NCBI GenBank assembly: GCA_026913215.1
Contig: JAPTYK010000001.1
Coordinates: forward strand, 3,596,001 to 3,660,000
From: Streptomyces diastatochromogenes
GTDB taxonomy: Bacteria > Actinomycetota > Actinomycetes > Streptomycetales > Streptomycetaceae
Reading direction: 5' to 3'
DNA: 64,000 nt
In this document: piece after piece, positions 42,060-52,079 of the stretch
How the letters are laid out: every line of letters begins with the position of its first letter
Position numbering within the stretch: the first letter of the stretch is position 1
Made by a program: the position numbers and the translations under genes
The notes under the pieces: model-generated
The model's input: the letters and a program-made list of their open reading frames with translations, nothing else
Databases searched by the model: none
Told to the model about the DNA's origin: nothing

Positions 42060-42246
42060 AGTTTCCCCTTCGCTCAGAGGTGTCGTCGACAGTCCTCTCA
42101 TCAACCCATGGGGCCGGGCCGGGCGCCCGGCAGCGGCCACGGCCGTTGGCCCACCCGGGTGAGGGGGACGTCCAGGCCCTGTCCTGCGGCTTCCCCGACC
42201 AGTACGTTCCGGACGAAGTGGATCATCATCGGAAGGCTCCCACCTC

Positions 42247-42995
42247 ATGACCTCTCATACGATCAGCGCTCCCGAGCAGCACACCGCAGCCTTCGCCGAC
42301 GCCTTCGAGGCCTACGACGACCTCCCCGAGCGCCTCATCGGCTACCCCGCCGTCTTCCACGCCCTCGGCATCGGCTCCTGTGCCGTCCGTACGGTCCTCG
42401 ACTACGGCTGCGGGCCCGGCAAGGTCGCCACCCGGGTCGTCGAGGCCTCCGACGCGAGCGTGATCGCCGTCGACCGCTCGCCGCACATGCTGGAGCTCGC
42501 CCGCACGCGGCGCCCGCACCCGCGGATCGACTACCGGGCGGCCGAGGACGGCGGTCTCGGCTCCCTCACCGACGGTTCCGTCGACGCCGCCATGGCCTGC
42601 TTCGTCTTCACCACCACCGGGGACATCGCCGACCTGCACCACATCGCGGCCGAGGCGCACCGCGTGCTGCGCCCCGGCGGCCGGTTCGCCGTGCTCGACG
42701 CCAATCCGCGCACAGCGGGCATCCGGTTCTCCACCTTCCGCGGCGGCGAGCCCGGCCGGGTCTACACCAAGGGCGAGCGGCGGCGGTCCCGCCGGAGCTG
42801 CCCGGCGGGGCGGCCCTGCTGGAGACGGTCGACCACCACTGGCCCTGCCAGACGTACCTCGACGTCCTCGGCAAGGCCGGGTTCACCGACCTGGACGTCC
42901 ACGAGCCCGTCCTCACCCACCGCTCGGCGCTGCTCGGCGGCGATCCGGCGGAGGCCGGGCACCCGCCGTTCCTCGTGGTCTCCGGGGTCAGATGA
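42247..42995 (+). CDS. SAM-dependent methyltransferase (one frameshift)
   Basis: About 249 residues from ATG 42247. Class I methyltransferase motif I VLDYGCGPGKVATRVVEA (about residues 50-67), motif II VIAVDRSPHMLELARTRRP, and motif post I DAAMACFVFTTTGDIADL, then VLRPGGRFAVLDANPR. A missing G near 42778 splits the frame; the rest reads AAVPPELPGGAALLETVDHHWPCQTYLDVL and ends at 42995. Type 11/UbiE-like small-molecule methyltransferase; substrate unknown. Divergent from gadB. Confidence 0.85.
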
Positions 42996-43007
42996 CCGGC
43001 GCGGCGG

Positions 43008-43376
43008 TCAGCCGTCGGAGTAGCTGAAGTCCCCCACGGTCCAGGCGCTGACGTCCTCGATCGCCACGCGGTACATGCCGCCGGTCTCGGGCATGCCCAC
43101 CGTGCCCTGCAGGATGCGGGCGAGGTGGAAGTGCAGGTGGGTGGGGGGCTCCACGGTCTTGGGCTCCTCCCGCACGGGGGCGAAGACGCCGGAGAACTCA
43201 CCGAGCCGGGCCGAGTCCGTCAGGACCTCCGACACCCGCTGTCTCCACAGTGCCTCCGGCGCGAGGCGCCCGGTGATGACCACTCCCCCCGCGACCACGG
43301 TCAGGGACATCTGGTTGCTCCGCCCGGCCTCCACGGTGGCGGCGACGTCGACGAGCAACTCATCAGGGATCGACAT
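43008..43376 (-). CDS. Conserved hypothetical protein
   Basis: 122 residues from ATG 43376, starting MSIPDELLVDVAATVEAGRS. Beta-rich: MSLTVVAGGVVITGRLAPEALWRQRVSEVL and VEPPTHLHFHLARILQGTVG, ending DVSAWTVGDFSYSDG. It has a faint resemblance to gas-vesicle accessory GvpU-type proteins, but no gvp gene is nearby and I do not assert it. As given, the frame of the membrane-protein gene upstream reads straight into this one through a repeat tract; I treat that as an artefact. Function unknown. Confidence 0.65.
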   Translation of the reverse strand: MSIPDELLVDVAATVEAGRSNQMSLTVVAGGVVITGRLAPEALWRQRVSEVLTDSARLGEFSGVFAPVREEPKTVEPPTHLHFHLARILQGTVGMPETGGMYRVAIEDVSAWTVGDFSYSDG

Positions 43377-43431
43377 GGAAGACGAGTCTAGGCACTGGGG
43401 GCGGGGGCGGGCCCGCTTGAACGGGTTCCAG

Positions 43432-43625
43432 GGCGGCGGGGTGTCGTCGGCTTGAACGGCTTCCGGGGCGGAGGGGCGTCGTCGGCCTGAGCTGCTTCCG
43501 GAGCGGAGGGTGTCGACCGCCCGAGCTGCTCCCGGAGCAGCGGGGTGCCGTCCGCCCGAGCTGCTCCCGAGCGGCGGGATGTCGACCGCCCGAGCTGCTC
43601 CCGGAGCGGCGGGGCGGGGTCCGCC
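43432..43625. repeat. Degenerate tandem repeat (about 45 bp units)
   Basis: Four to five copies of a unit containing GAGCTGCTCCCGGAGC and GTCGACCGCCC. Read leftward it encodes Ala/Ser/Gly/Arg-rich repeats at the end of the membrane-protein frame. Confidence 0.75.
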
Positions 43626-43639
43626 GTCGTCCGGGGCGG

Positions 43640-44947
43640 GGCGGGGCGGTGTCGTCGGCGCCGGGCTATCCGGCCCGGTGGCCCGGAGGGCCTCCTCCTC
43701 GGCGAGGAAGGACGTCACCGCCAGGGCGAAGAGGAGGGCGAGGGCGAGGCCGAGGACGACCCAGCCGGTGGGGTGGGGCCAGAAGACGCAGGCCGCGGCG
43801 GCGGCCGCGACGAGGAGCCAGGTGATCCAGGTGCGGTGGCGGTGGACGAAGGGGCCGACCGGGCCGAGGCGCAGGCCCGCGCGGTCGGCGGTGGCGCGGG
43901 TGGCGGTGATGCCGGAGTGCCAGAGGCCACGGGTGAGGACGGCGGGGCGGCTGGGGCCGGAGAGCCAGGCGGCGAGGGCGATGAGGACGCCGAGGGTCGC
44001 GTACACCCGGACCGAGGTGCGGAGGAAGCGGATCAGGGTGTCGTAGACGGAGCCCGCGGCGGCCGGGGAGACGTCGGCGGGAGGGCGTCGAGGTAGACCG
44101 TGCGGAAGACGGTGAGGGCGACGCCGAGGACGGTCGCCGCGACGGCGAGACCGAGGGCCGCGGCGATCAGGACGCGGCGGCGGCGCACGGCGAGGAGCAC
44201 CCCGCCGGCGATCAGCAGCACCGCGACCACCGGCAGCCACACGCCCATCGCCTGGAGCAGCGAGAAGCCGGTCCTCACCTTGCCGATGTCCTCGGACCTG
44301 ACGAGCGTGAACTCGGTGTGGATCTCCGGGATCTTGCCCGCGACGGTGAGCCCGGAGTCGACGAGCCGTTCCTTCACACGGTCGATGACGGGCGCCAGGT
44401 CGAGGGTGACGGTGTCCGTCTCGATCTTCACGGCCCCGTCGTCGCTGCCCGTCAGGGCCCGGTCGAGGGAGGTGTGGACGGCCCGGTTGGCGTCGGTCCA
44501 GATCGTCTCGAAGGCCGGGGAGGCCACGACGTCCCGCGCCCGGTCGTGCACGAAGCTGCCGACCGCGTCCTCCAGGGAGCCGCCCAGCTTCCCGAGGGCC
44601 TTCGCGGCCAGGGGCCGTTGGTCCGGCGCGACCCCTTCCAGGAGGGAGGCGAGGTCGATGCGTTCCATGACGGCGGCCGTCACGCGGTCGGCGACGGCCG
44701 CCTGGACGTCCGGGTCGTCGGCGAGCGGCGCGACGGTCTGCACGTACCGGTCGGTGTCGCCGACGATGTCCGAGGTCCAGGTGGCGACGATGCCGAGCGG
44801 GACGAGGACGCAGCCGATGACGACGAGGAGGGCGGCGCAGAAGGAGCGGAGGCGGTGACGGGGCGGCGGGGCGGTCTCCTTGTCCGCTTCCAGGGCGGCC
44901 ACGCGGGCCCGGAGTACGGCGAGTTCGTCACCGGCGGCCTCGCTCAT
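43640..44947 (-). CDS. Integral membrane protein (one frameshift, 3' end uncertain)
   Basis: It starts MSEAAGDELAVLRARVAALE from ATG 44947 (GAGGAG site). A short coiled coil precedes a transmembrane helix (SFCAALLVVIGCVLVPLGIVATW). A soluble extracytoplasmic domain of about 170 residues follows (DTDRYVQTVAPLADDPDVQAAVADRVT), then several helices (WLPVVAVLLIAGGVLL, LGLAVAATVLGVALTVF). Restoring a base near 44090 continues it as VYDTLIRFLRTSVRVYATLGVLIALAAWL and two more helices to about 43690. The DNA repeats then blur the stop. Resembles a conserved Streptomyces membrane protein of unknown function. Confidence 0.75.
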
Positions 44948-45050
44948 GGGCACCCACTCCTCGTCGTGGAACGCGTCGGGGCAATTCTCCGAGAGGGGGG
45001 TGGTTCTGTCGCTCTGGGCGGCGCACGGGGGTGTACGCGATCATGCGGTC

Positions 45051-46010
45051 ATGAAGCTGCGCTGTGCCGTACTCGACGACTACCAGGGCGTCGCCCTCAC
45101 CTCCGCCGACTGGGGCCCGCTCGCGGACCGCGTGGACGTCCGCGTGCTGCGCGAGCACCTGACGGACCGGGACGCGCTCGTCGCCGCCGTCGAGGACTGC
45201 GAGGTCCTCGTGGTCATGCGGGAGCGGACCCCCGTCGACGCGGAGCTCCTCGCCCGCCTTCCCCGGCTGCGGCTGCTGATCACCTCCGGGATGCGCAACG
45301 CCTCGATCGACCTCGCCGCCTGCGGGGAGCGGGGCGTCACCGTCTGCGGCACCGCCAGCAGTTCCGAGCCGCCGACCGAGCTGACCTGGGCGCTCCTCCT
45401 GGGCCTGGCGCGGCACGTGCCGGCGGAGGCGCGGGCCCTGCGGGAGGGCGGGCCGTGGCAGTCGACCGTCGGCGCCGACCTCGCCGGCCGGACGCTCGGC
45501 CTCGTCGGGCTCGGGAAGATCGGCGCCAAGGTGGCCCGGATCGGCCTCGCCTTCGGGATGGAGGTCGCCGCGTGGAGCCCGAACCTGACGGAGGAGCGGG
45601 CCGCCGAGCACGGCGCGCGGCTCGCGAAGGACCGGCTCGACCTGTTCGCGGGCAGCGACTTCGTCTCGCTGCACCTGGTGCTCTCCGAGCGCACCCGGGG
45701 CCTGGTCGGCGAGCCGGAGCTGCGGGCGATGCGCCCGTCCGCGTACCTCGTCAACACCTCCCGGGCGGGTCTCGTCGACGGCGGGGCCCTGCTGCGGGCG
45801 CTGCGCGAGGGCTGGATCGCGGGGGCGGGCCTGGACGTGTACGAGACGGAGCCGCTGCCGGCCGACGACCCGCTGCGGTCCCTGCCGAACGTCCTGGCCC
45901 TCCCCCATCTGGGCTATGTGACGGAGGGGAACTACGGGCGGTACTTCGGCGAGGCGGTGGAGGACATCGAGGCGTTCCTCGCGGGGGCGCCGGTGCGGGA
46001 GCTGGGCTGA
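45051..46010 (+). CDS. D-isomer specific 2-hydroxyacid dehydrogenase
   Basis: 319 residues from ATG 45051. NAD-binding Rossmann motif LGLVGLGKIGAKVARIGLAFGMEV (about residues 150-173). The catalytic Arg is in LVNTSRAGLVDGGALLRAL, Glu in GLDVYETEPLP and His in VLALPHLGYVTEGNYGRY, all in family order. The N-terminal substrate domain is present (AVLDDYQGVALTSADWGPL). It reduces 2-oxo acids or oxidises D-2-hydroxyacids with NAD(P); the substrate is not evident. Frame intact, standing alone between convergent or divergent neighbours. Confidence 0.92.
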   Translation: MKLRCAVLDDYQGVALTSADWGPLADRVDVRVLREHLTDRDALVAAVEDCEVLVVMRERTPVDAELLARLPRLRLLITSGMRNASIDLAACGERGVTVCGTASSSEPPTELTWALLLGLARHVPAEARALREGGPWQSTVGADLAGRTLGLVGLGKIGAKVARIGLAFGMEVAAWSPNLTEERAAEHGARLAKDRLDLFAGSDFVSLHLVLSERTRGLVGEPELRAMRPSAYLVNTSRAGLVDGGALLRALREGWIAGAGLDVYETEPLPADDPLRSLPNVLALPHLGYVTEGNYGRYFGEAVEDIEAFLAGAPVRELG

Positions 46011-46027
46011 GCCCCCGCCCGGGTGGA

Positions 46028-46382
46028 TCAGCCCAGGCTCGTACGGGCCAGGTCGAGGAACTCCGCTTCCGTCAGGCCCAGTTCGCGGGCCTCGCCCGCC
46101 GCCTCGCGCAGGCGGGCGATGAGACGGGCGCGGTCCGGGGCCGTGGCGCCGGGGACGATCGAGGCGCCCCGGCCGCGGCGGAGTTCGATGAGGCCCTCCT
46201 CGCGGAGCCTCTGGTAGCCGCGGAGGACGGTGTGGACGTTGACGCCGAGGGAGTCGGCGAGTTCGCGGGCGGCCGGGAGGCGTTCGCCGGGGCGGCGGAG
46301 CCGTCGGCGAGGGCGCCCCGGACGCAGGCGGCGATCTGGTCGCCGAGGGGACGGCGGAGGCCGGGTCGACACGGAAGAGCAC
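46028..46382 (-). CDS. Short GntR-family regulator (YtrA type, two frameshifts)
   Basis: About 118 residues once two slips near 46350 and 46275 are repaired: VLFRVDPASAVP, LGDQIAACVRGALADGSAAPGERL, then PAARELADSLGVNVHTVLRGYQRLREEGLIELRRGRGASIV and a short helical tail (LREAAGEARELGLTEAEFLDLARTSLG). The size and the lack of an effector domain fit the YtrA subfamily, which controls neighbouring membrane genes. It starts three bases after the DUF1648 gene stop, so the two form an operon that it probably autoregulates. Confidence 0.78.
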
Positions 46383-46384
46383 GG

Positions 46385-47322
46385 TCAGACCTTCCCATGC
46401 CGCTCGGCGAGGGTGTTGAGGAGGGCGGCGGCGGTCCGCGCGTCGGGTACGGTGACGGCGAACTCGCGCCCGCCGGTCCGCCGGACGACGAGGGCCTCGC
46501 CGGAGCGCACCACGACGCCCGTGCGGTGGGCCCGGACCCGGTAGCCCCAGCCGCCGAAGTCGCCCAGGGCGGAGATCTCCGGGCGTCGGCGCCGGCGACC
46601 TCGTCGAGCGGGACGCGGACGCGGGGCCAGGAGGCGAACGAGGGCCGGACGGTGAGGCCTCGCCGGTCGACGGTGACCCTGATCCGGGCGAGGGCGAGCC
46701 CGGGGACGCCGACGACGAGTCCGAGGAGGCCGAGCAGCGCGGCCGGCCAGGGCGCGAGGAGCAGGACGGCCGGGGTCGTGACGAGGGCGAGCACCGCGAG
46801 GGCGGTGAGCGGCCGGGATCCGGTGGCGCGGGTCCAGCCGGCGAGCTCGTGCGCGCCGAGCGCGAGCCGCGGGCCGTCCCTGCGGGGCCTCGGTGCCCTC
46901 CGGCGGGACGAGCCGGGTCAGGGCCCAGCCGACGGCGGCGCACACGCCCGCGACGCCCGCCGCGACCGTGAGGTTGGCCAGCGGCGACTGCACCCGGGCC
47001 GCGTCGGCGGCGTCCACGTTGTCCCGTACGAGGAGGGCGAGGACCGCGCCGGTGAAGCCGGCCGTCGCCCAGGCCCCCACAGCGCGGCACGGCGGCCGAG
47101 GAGCGTCCAGCCGACGCCGAGGCCGAGGAGCAGGGCCGTGCTCACGAAGGCGAACGCGGCGCGGCCGGTGAAGCCGTCGGCGGTGCCCCCGGTGCCGAAG
47201 TGGGTGGCGAGGGGGTCGGGGAGCCGGTCGTACCGGAGGGCGAGCAGCAGCAGGTGTGCGGCGAGCGCGAGGACGAAGGGGAGCGCGGTGAGCGCGCGGA
47301 GACGGGGCGTGGCACGGTTCAT
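46385..47322 (-). CDS. DUF1648-type membrane protein (several frameshifts)
   Basis: It starts MNRATPRLRALTALPFVLAL. The DUF1648 motif follows at once (LRYDRLPDPLATHFGTGGTADGFTGR), then transmembrane helices (AFVSTALLLGLGVGWTLLG; LTVAAGVAGVCAAVGWAL; VLALVTTPAVLLLAPWPAALLGLLGLVVG). The C-terminal soluble part includes RIRVTVDRRGLTVRPSFASWPRVRVPLDEV and ends NTLAERHGKV. Frames switch near 47075, 46890 and 46590. It resembles the SdpI-like/DUF1648 proteins often paired with a YtrA-type GntR regulator, as here. Role unknown, possibly bacteriocin immunity or envelope stress. Confidence 0.75.
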
Positions 47323-47500
47323 GGAATCCTCCCTTGTTCGCACTCTACTAGAACAATGCGGGTTAGTGGAGGGGTGGGGACGGGGCGGTGGGGGGTCCGT
47401 GGGCGGGTCGGCGGTGGTCCGGTCGCTGAAGATCTTCGAGATGCGGGCCGCCCGTACCGGCTGTTGACTGGGGCAAACGCAGACGAATGGGGAGATCTTC

Positions 47501-48474
47501 ATGCGCCGCCGGTCCGTCACCCTCGCCGCCTTCACCGCCTTCGCCGCCCTCACCGCCGGGCTCGTCACCGGCTGCGGCGACGACAGCAAGCCGGACCCGT
47601 TGCGCGGGCAGCAGTGGGGGCTCGACGCGCTGAAGCTGCCGGAGGCCTGGAAGACCTCCAAGGGCGAGGACACCGTCATCGCCGTCGTCGACACCGGCGT
47701 CGACCTCGACCATCCCGACCTCAAGGGCGGCTCGTCGCCGGTCACGACTTCGTCGACGGCGACGACCAGCCCAAGGACCTCAACGGCCACGGCACCCACG
47801 TCGCCGGCATCGCCGCCGCCCACACCGACAACGGCGTCGGCGTCGCGGGCGGCGCGCCCGGCGCCAAGATCATGCCGGTCCGGGTGCTCGGCGCCGACGG
47901 CAGCGGCAGCAACGCGAACATCACCCAGGGCATCGTCTGGGCCGCCGACCACGGCGCCCACGTCATCAACCTCTCCCTCGGCGAGTCCGGCCTGATGGCC
48001 CGTCTCCTCAAGGGCGGCACCCTCAACCAGGCCATCGCGCACGCCAACGCCAAGGGCGCGGTCGTCGTCGCCGCGGCGGGCAACGACTCCACCGTCCTCC
48101 AGCCGTACAAGGTCGACACCCCGGTCCTGGTGGTCAACGCGGCCGACGAGAAGGGGCAGCCCGCCTCCTTCACCAACTTCGGCGCGCAGAACGCCGTTTC
48201 GGCGCCGGGCGTCGACATCCTCTCGACCCTCCCGACGTACACGACGAAGGAGACCCTGAAGGACACCTCGGGGTACGGGAAGCTGTCCGGCACCTCGATG
48301 GCCTCGCCGTACGTCTCCGCCGTGGCCGCGCTCCTGCACCACCAGGGCCTGGACCCGGCCGCGATCATGCGGACGATCCGCGACACCGCCGCCAACCCGG
48401 GCCAGGTCCTCAAGCTGGGCCTCGGAAACGTCGACGCGGCGGCGGCCGTGAAGGCCGCCGCCGCGAAGAAGTAG
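47501..48474 (+). CDS. Subtilisin-like S8 serine protease, lipoprotein (one frameshift)
   Basis: About 325 residues from ATG 47501. The N-terminus has a signal peptide with a lipobox (FAALTAGLVTGCGDD), so it should be membrane-anchored outside the cell. The catalytic triad is complete: Asp in IAVVDTGVDLDHPDL, His in LNGHGTHVAGIAAAH and Ser in LSGTSMASPYVSAVAAL, with the oxyanion Asn in VVAAAGNDST. One missing C near 47732 splits the frame between Asp and His motifs. No long propeptide is evident. Divergent from the DUF1648 gene. Confidence 0.9.
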
Positions 48475-48517
48475 CGGGGGAGGGGCTCAGCCGTCGGCCG
48501 GCACCGCCCGCGGCTTC

Positions 48518-49386
48518 TCAGCCCTCCGTCAGCACCGCCCGCAGCGTCTCGGCGAACTCCGCCGGGGCGCCCTGCTGGCCGAACTCGCCGCCCAGGAAGC
48601 CGCCGTGGTGGCTGGGGAAGACGGCGACGGGGTGCCGAGCGCCTCGGCGACGCCGGCCGCCGCCCGCGCGGCGAACGTGCCCTCGGACTCCTTGCCCGCG
48701 GCGAGGACGATCCGGGTCGGCGCGGCGCGCAGGGCGGGGAAGTCGGGGAGGTACGAGGTGCAGCCGCGCATGTTCTGGCCGAGCAGCGGGTCGCCGCGCG
48801 AGCCGTCGTCCTCGGCCGGGAGCCCGAAGGTCTCGGGCCCGGGGAAGGGGCCCTCGGACCAGTCCGCGGGAAGGGGGCCCTGGTGGCTCGTCAGGGCGAT
48901 GAACCTCACCATGCCCGCGCCCCAGCCGTCCCGCAGATAGGTGGCGTGGACGTCCGCGCAGGCAGCGAGGGCCGCCTCGCGCTCGGGGAGGGTCTGGGCC
49001 GTCGGCGGCTCGTGCGCGACGAGGGTGTGCACCAGGTCGCCGCGCCGGGCCACCAGGGCGAGGGCGTTGACCGCGCCGCCGCTGCTGGCGAAGACGTCGA
49101 CGGGTCCGGCGCCGAGCGCCTCGATCAGCCGGGCGAGGTCGTCGGCGTGCTCCTCGGGGAGGTTCTCCGCGGCGCCGTCGGTGCGCTCGCTGCGGGACAC
49201 CCCGCGCGGGTCGTACGTGACGACGGTCCGGTCGGCGAAGTGGGAGGCGAGCGTGGTGAAGCCGCTGGCGTCCATGGGCGAACCGATCAGCAGCAGGGGA
49301 CGCTCGTCGGTCCCGGTGCCGGGGCGCACGTCGTAGCGCAGGGTCGCGCCGACGGCGTCCAGGGTCCGGGTGTCGGTCTCGGCCAT
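48518..49386 (-). CDS. Alpha/beta hydrolase (one frameshift)
   Basis: About 289 residues from ATG 49386: MAETDTRTLDAVGATLRYD. Alpha/beta hydrolase marks: PLLLIGSPMDASGFTTLASHFADRTVVTYDPRG, the nucleophile elbow DVFASSGGAVNALAL (Ser about residue 106) and a C-terminal His in VAVFPSHHGGFLGG. A lost base near 48632 splits the last 35 residues. Small-molecule esterase or haloperoxidase-like; substrate unknown. It is transcribed in the same direction as the marR gene upstream and may be under its control. Confidence 0.85.
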
Positions 49387-49480
49387 GGTGATCTCCTCGC
49401 TGGTGGAACGGTCGTGGGTAGACCGCCCGCACCCCCGGAACTCATCGCCGAGAGCGACCTTTTTCAAACTCCTCTGGCGA

Positions 49481-49919
49481 CTACTCGCCGCATTCGTGGA
49501 CGGCCGGGTCCACGACGACGCGGTCAAGGAGGCCGCGCAGGAGGTGCTGTTCGGCCTCGGTGAGGTCGCCGAAGAGTTCCCGCTCGGCCTCGCGCACGGC
49601 TTCGTCGATGCGCTCCAGGGCGGCGGTGCCGCCGGGGTGATCTCGACGATGTGGCGGCGCCGGTCGGCCGGGTCGCGGCGGCGCTCGGCGAGCCCGGACG
49701 CCTCCAACTCGTTGAGGATCGCGACGAGTTGGCTCGGGTCGATCTCCATCGCGACGGCGAGCTCGCGCTGGCTCGTGGCCCCGGGGCGAGCTGCATCAGC
49801 GTCATCGCGTTGCGCGGGTGCAGCCCGGCGACGCCCAGGGCGGCGCGGATGCGGGCGCCGGTGAGCTCGCCGCGGAAGGAGAGGAGGAAGCCGAGGCGAT
49901 CGGTCGGGAGTGCTGCCAT
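49481..49919 (-). CDS. MarR-family transcriptional regulator (two frameshifts)
   Basis: About 146 residues from ATG 49919: MAALPTDRLGFLLSFRGELTGARIRAALGVAGLHPRNAMTLMQLA, then (after a slip near 49785) SQRELAVAMEIDPSQLVAILNELEASGLAERRRDPADRRRHIVEITPA, the wing of the MarR domain with the DRR signature. The C-terminal helix ends LLRGLLDRVVVDPAVHECGE after a second slip near 49640. It is divergent from the DoxX gene, and a perfect inverted repeat lies between the two, so it probably represses doxX and itself. Confidence 0.83.
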
Positions 49920-49959
49920 GCCGTCCACCGTAACAACAACGTAATTGTGGAGCCAGAGA

Positions 49960-49983
49960 AATCGTTGTTACTCTTCAACGATT
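49960..49983. promoter_or_regulatory. MarR operator candidate
   Basis: AATCGTTG-N8-CAACGATT, a perfect inverted repeat, lies in the 92-bp gap between divergent marR and doxX genes. A second AT-rich tract (TAACAACAACGTAATTG) lies beside it. The size and symmetry suit a MarR dimer. Confidence 0.7.
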
Positions 49984-50011
49984 GTCGTCCCCAGATCGTT
50001 GGAGCACTCCC

Positions 50012-50359
50012 ATGTTCATCGCCTATGCCGTCGTCGCGGTCCTGCTCGCCCTCGGCTCGCTCGCCTCCGCCTTCATGACGTTCACCAAGAACCCGCAGGT
50101 CATCGGCACCATGACCAAGGTGGGCGTGCCGGAGGGCGCGCTGCCGTGGCTCGCGACCGCGAAGGCCGCCGGCGCGCTCGGCCTGCTCGCGGGGCTCTTC
50201 GTCCCGCTCCTCGGCGAGGCCGCCGCGGTGGGCCTGGTGCTCTACTTCCTCGGCGCCGTCATCTCCCACCTGCGCGTGAAGGACTTCGAGCTGGCGCCGG
50301 CGGCGGTGCTCACCCTGGTCTCGGCGGCCGCGCTGGTGCTGCGCATAGCCTCCGCCTGA
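50012..50359 (+). CDS. DoxX-family membrane protein
   Basis: 115 residues from ATG 50012 (GGAG site). Four hydrophobic helices (residues about 1-22, 45-64, 68-88, 95-112), including FIAYAVVAVLLALGSLASAF, with the DoxX-type KNPQVIGTMTKVGVPEGALPWLATAKAAGALGLLAGLF. Related small proteins affect redox balance or oxidative stress. It is controlled with the divergent marR gene, a pairing common in Streptomyces. Frame intact. Confidence 0.87.
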   Translation: MFIAYAVVAVLLALGSLASAFMTFTKNPQVIGTMTKVGVPEGALPWLATAKAAGALGLLAGLFVPLLGEAAAVGLVLYFLGAVISHLRVKDFELAPAAVLTLVSAAALVLRIASA

Positions 50360-50370
50360 TCACTCGCCCA

Positions 50371-50443
50371 ACAAGACGAGACGTACCGTCTTGTCAGACC
50401 TCCGCGCGTGCCGTACCGTCGTCCAGACGAGACGCCACGTCTC
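50371..50443 (+). promoter_or_regulatory. Structured leader of the ABC-F gene
   Basis: Two perfect inverted repeats: ACAAGACG-N8-CGTCTTGT (50371-50394) and GAGACG-CCA-CGTCTC (50429-50443), sharing the word AGACGAGAC. They end 33 bp before the TTG start. Either tandem operators for a TetR-type repressor or an attenuator of the kind that regulates ABC-F resistance genes. Confidence 0.6.
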
Positions 50444-50475
50444 GCGCCCGTGTCCCCGACGGCAGGAGGTCGCCC

Positions 50476-52067
50476 TTGTTCCGTGCCCTACTCACCGACG
50501 TCACCAAGCGCTACGACGACCAGTACGTGCAGAACCGGACCGTGCTCGACCGGGTCTCCCTCACCGTCCGCCCCGGCGAACGCCTCGGCGTCGTCGGCGA
50601 CAACGGCTCCGGGAAGTCCACCCTCCTCCGGCTCCTCGCCGGCCTGGAGACCCCCGACAACGGCAGCGTGACCGTCGACTCCCCCGGCGGCCTCGGCCAC
50701 CTCGCCCAGACCCTCGACCTCCCCGCGGACGCGACCGTCGGCGACGCCGTCGACCACGCGCTCGCGGAGCTGCGGAGCTGGAGCGGGCGATCCGTACGGC
50801 CGAGCGAGCTCGCCGCCACCGGCGACCTCGCCGGATACGCCGCGCTGCTCACCGCCTACGAGGCCCGGGGCGGCGCCGGGGCCGACCGGCGCGTCGAGAC
50901 CACCCTGCGGCGGCTCGGCGAGCCGGGCCCGCTCGACCGCGCCCGGCCGCTCCGGACGCTCTCCGGCGGGCAGCGCTCCGGCTCGCCCTCGCCGCCGTCC
51001 TCGCCGCCGAGCCCGAACTGCTGCTGCTCGACGAGCCGACCAACGACCTCGACGACGAGGCCGTCGCCTGGCTGGAGGAGCGGCTGCGCGCCCACCGGGG
51101 CACGGTCGTGGCCGTCTCCCACGACCGGGTCTTCCTCGACCGCGTCGCCACCGCCGTCCTGGAGGTCGACGAGGACCGCCACACCCTGCGGCGGTACGGC
51201 GACGGCTACGGCGGCTACCTCGCGGGACGCGCCGCCGAACGGGCCCGCAGACAGCGGGAGCACGAGGAGTGGAAGGCCGAGCTGGCCCGCCACCGGGCGC
51301 TCGCCGACACGCACATCGACCGGTTCACCGCGATCCCCGCAAGGCCCCGGCCGCGTTCAGCGGAGCGGGCGCCTTCCGGGCCCGGTCACGGGCGCACGGC
51401 GCGATGAGCCGCATCCGCTCCGCCCGCGAGAGACTCGCCCGGCTCACCGCCCACCCCGTCCCCGCGCCGCCGGAACCGCTCCGGTTCCACGCGGACCTCA
51501 GGGAACAGGCGCGCCCGTCGACCTCGCCGGGATACGCGTCGACGGCCGGCTCCGCCTCGACGCGCTCCACCTCGACCCGGGCGAGCGCCTGCTGCTCACC
51601 GGCCCGAACGGCGCGGGAAGACCACCCTCCTCCGGGTCCTGGCGGGCGAACTCGCCCCGGACGCGGGCACGGTGACCGTGCCCGCCCGGGTCGGGCTGCT
51701 CCGCCAGGACACGGCCCCACCCCTCGACCCCCGTACGGTGGGCGAGGCCTTCGGAGAGGGCCGCGAGGACGAACTGCTCGCCCTCGGGCTCTTCGCCGCC
51801 CGGGATCTGACGACCCCGGTCCGGCTGCTTTCGGCGGGCCAGCGCCGCAAGCTGGAACTGGCCCGGCTCGTGTCCTCCCCCGCCGACCTGCTGCTCCTCG
51901 ACGAGCCGACCAACCACCTGGCCCCGGGCCTGGTGGAGGAGATCGAGGCCGCGCTCGCCTCCTACGCGGGCACGCTGGTGGTCGTCAGCCACGACCGGCG
52001 GCTGAGGGAGGGGTTCCGGGGCCGCGTCCTCGCACTGGAACCGGCCCCGGCCCTCACGACGCGCTGA
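50476..52067 (+). CDS. ABC-F subfamily ATP-binding protein (several frameshifts)
   Basis: About 530 residues from TTG 50476 (AGGAGG site). Two ABC domains without membrane helices. The first has Walker A VVGDNGSGKSTLLRLLAG, signature RTLSGGQR and Walker B LLLLDEPTNDLDDEAVAWL. A charged linker follows (AERARRQREHEEWKAELARHRAL). The second has Walker A LTGPNGAGK, signature RLLSAGQRRKLELARL and Walker B LLLLDEPTNHLAPG. Slips near 50980, 51345, 51505 and 51620. ABC-F proteins rescue ribosomes from antibiotics bound at the peptidyl-transferase centre or exit tunnel (macrolides, lincosamides, streptogramins, pleuromutilins); specificity is not predictable here. Confidence 0.87.
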
Positions 52068-52079
52068 CGCGCCGAGGCG

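Noticed and set aside
43008..43376. Naming this protein GvpU
   Set aside because: Similarity is faint and no gas vesicle genes are present in the window.
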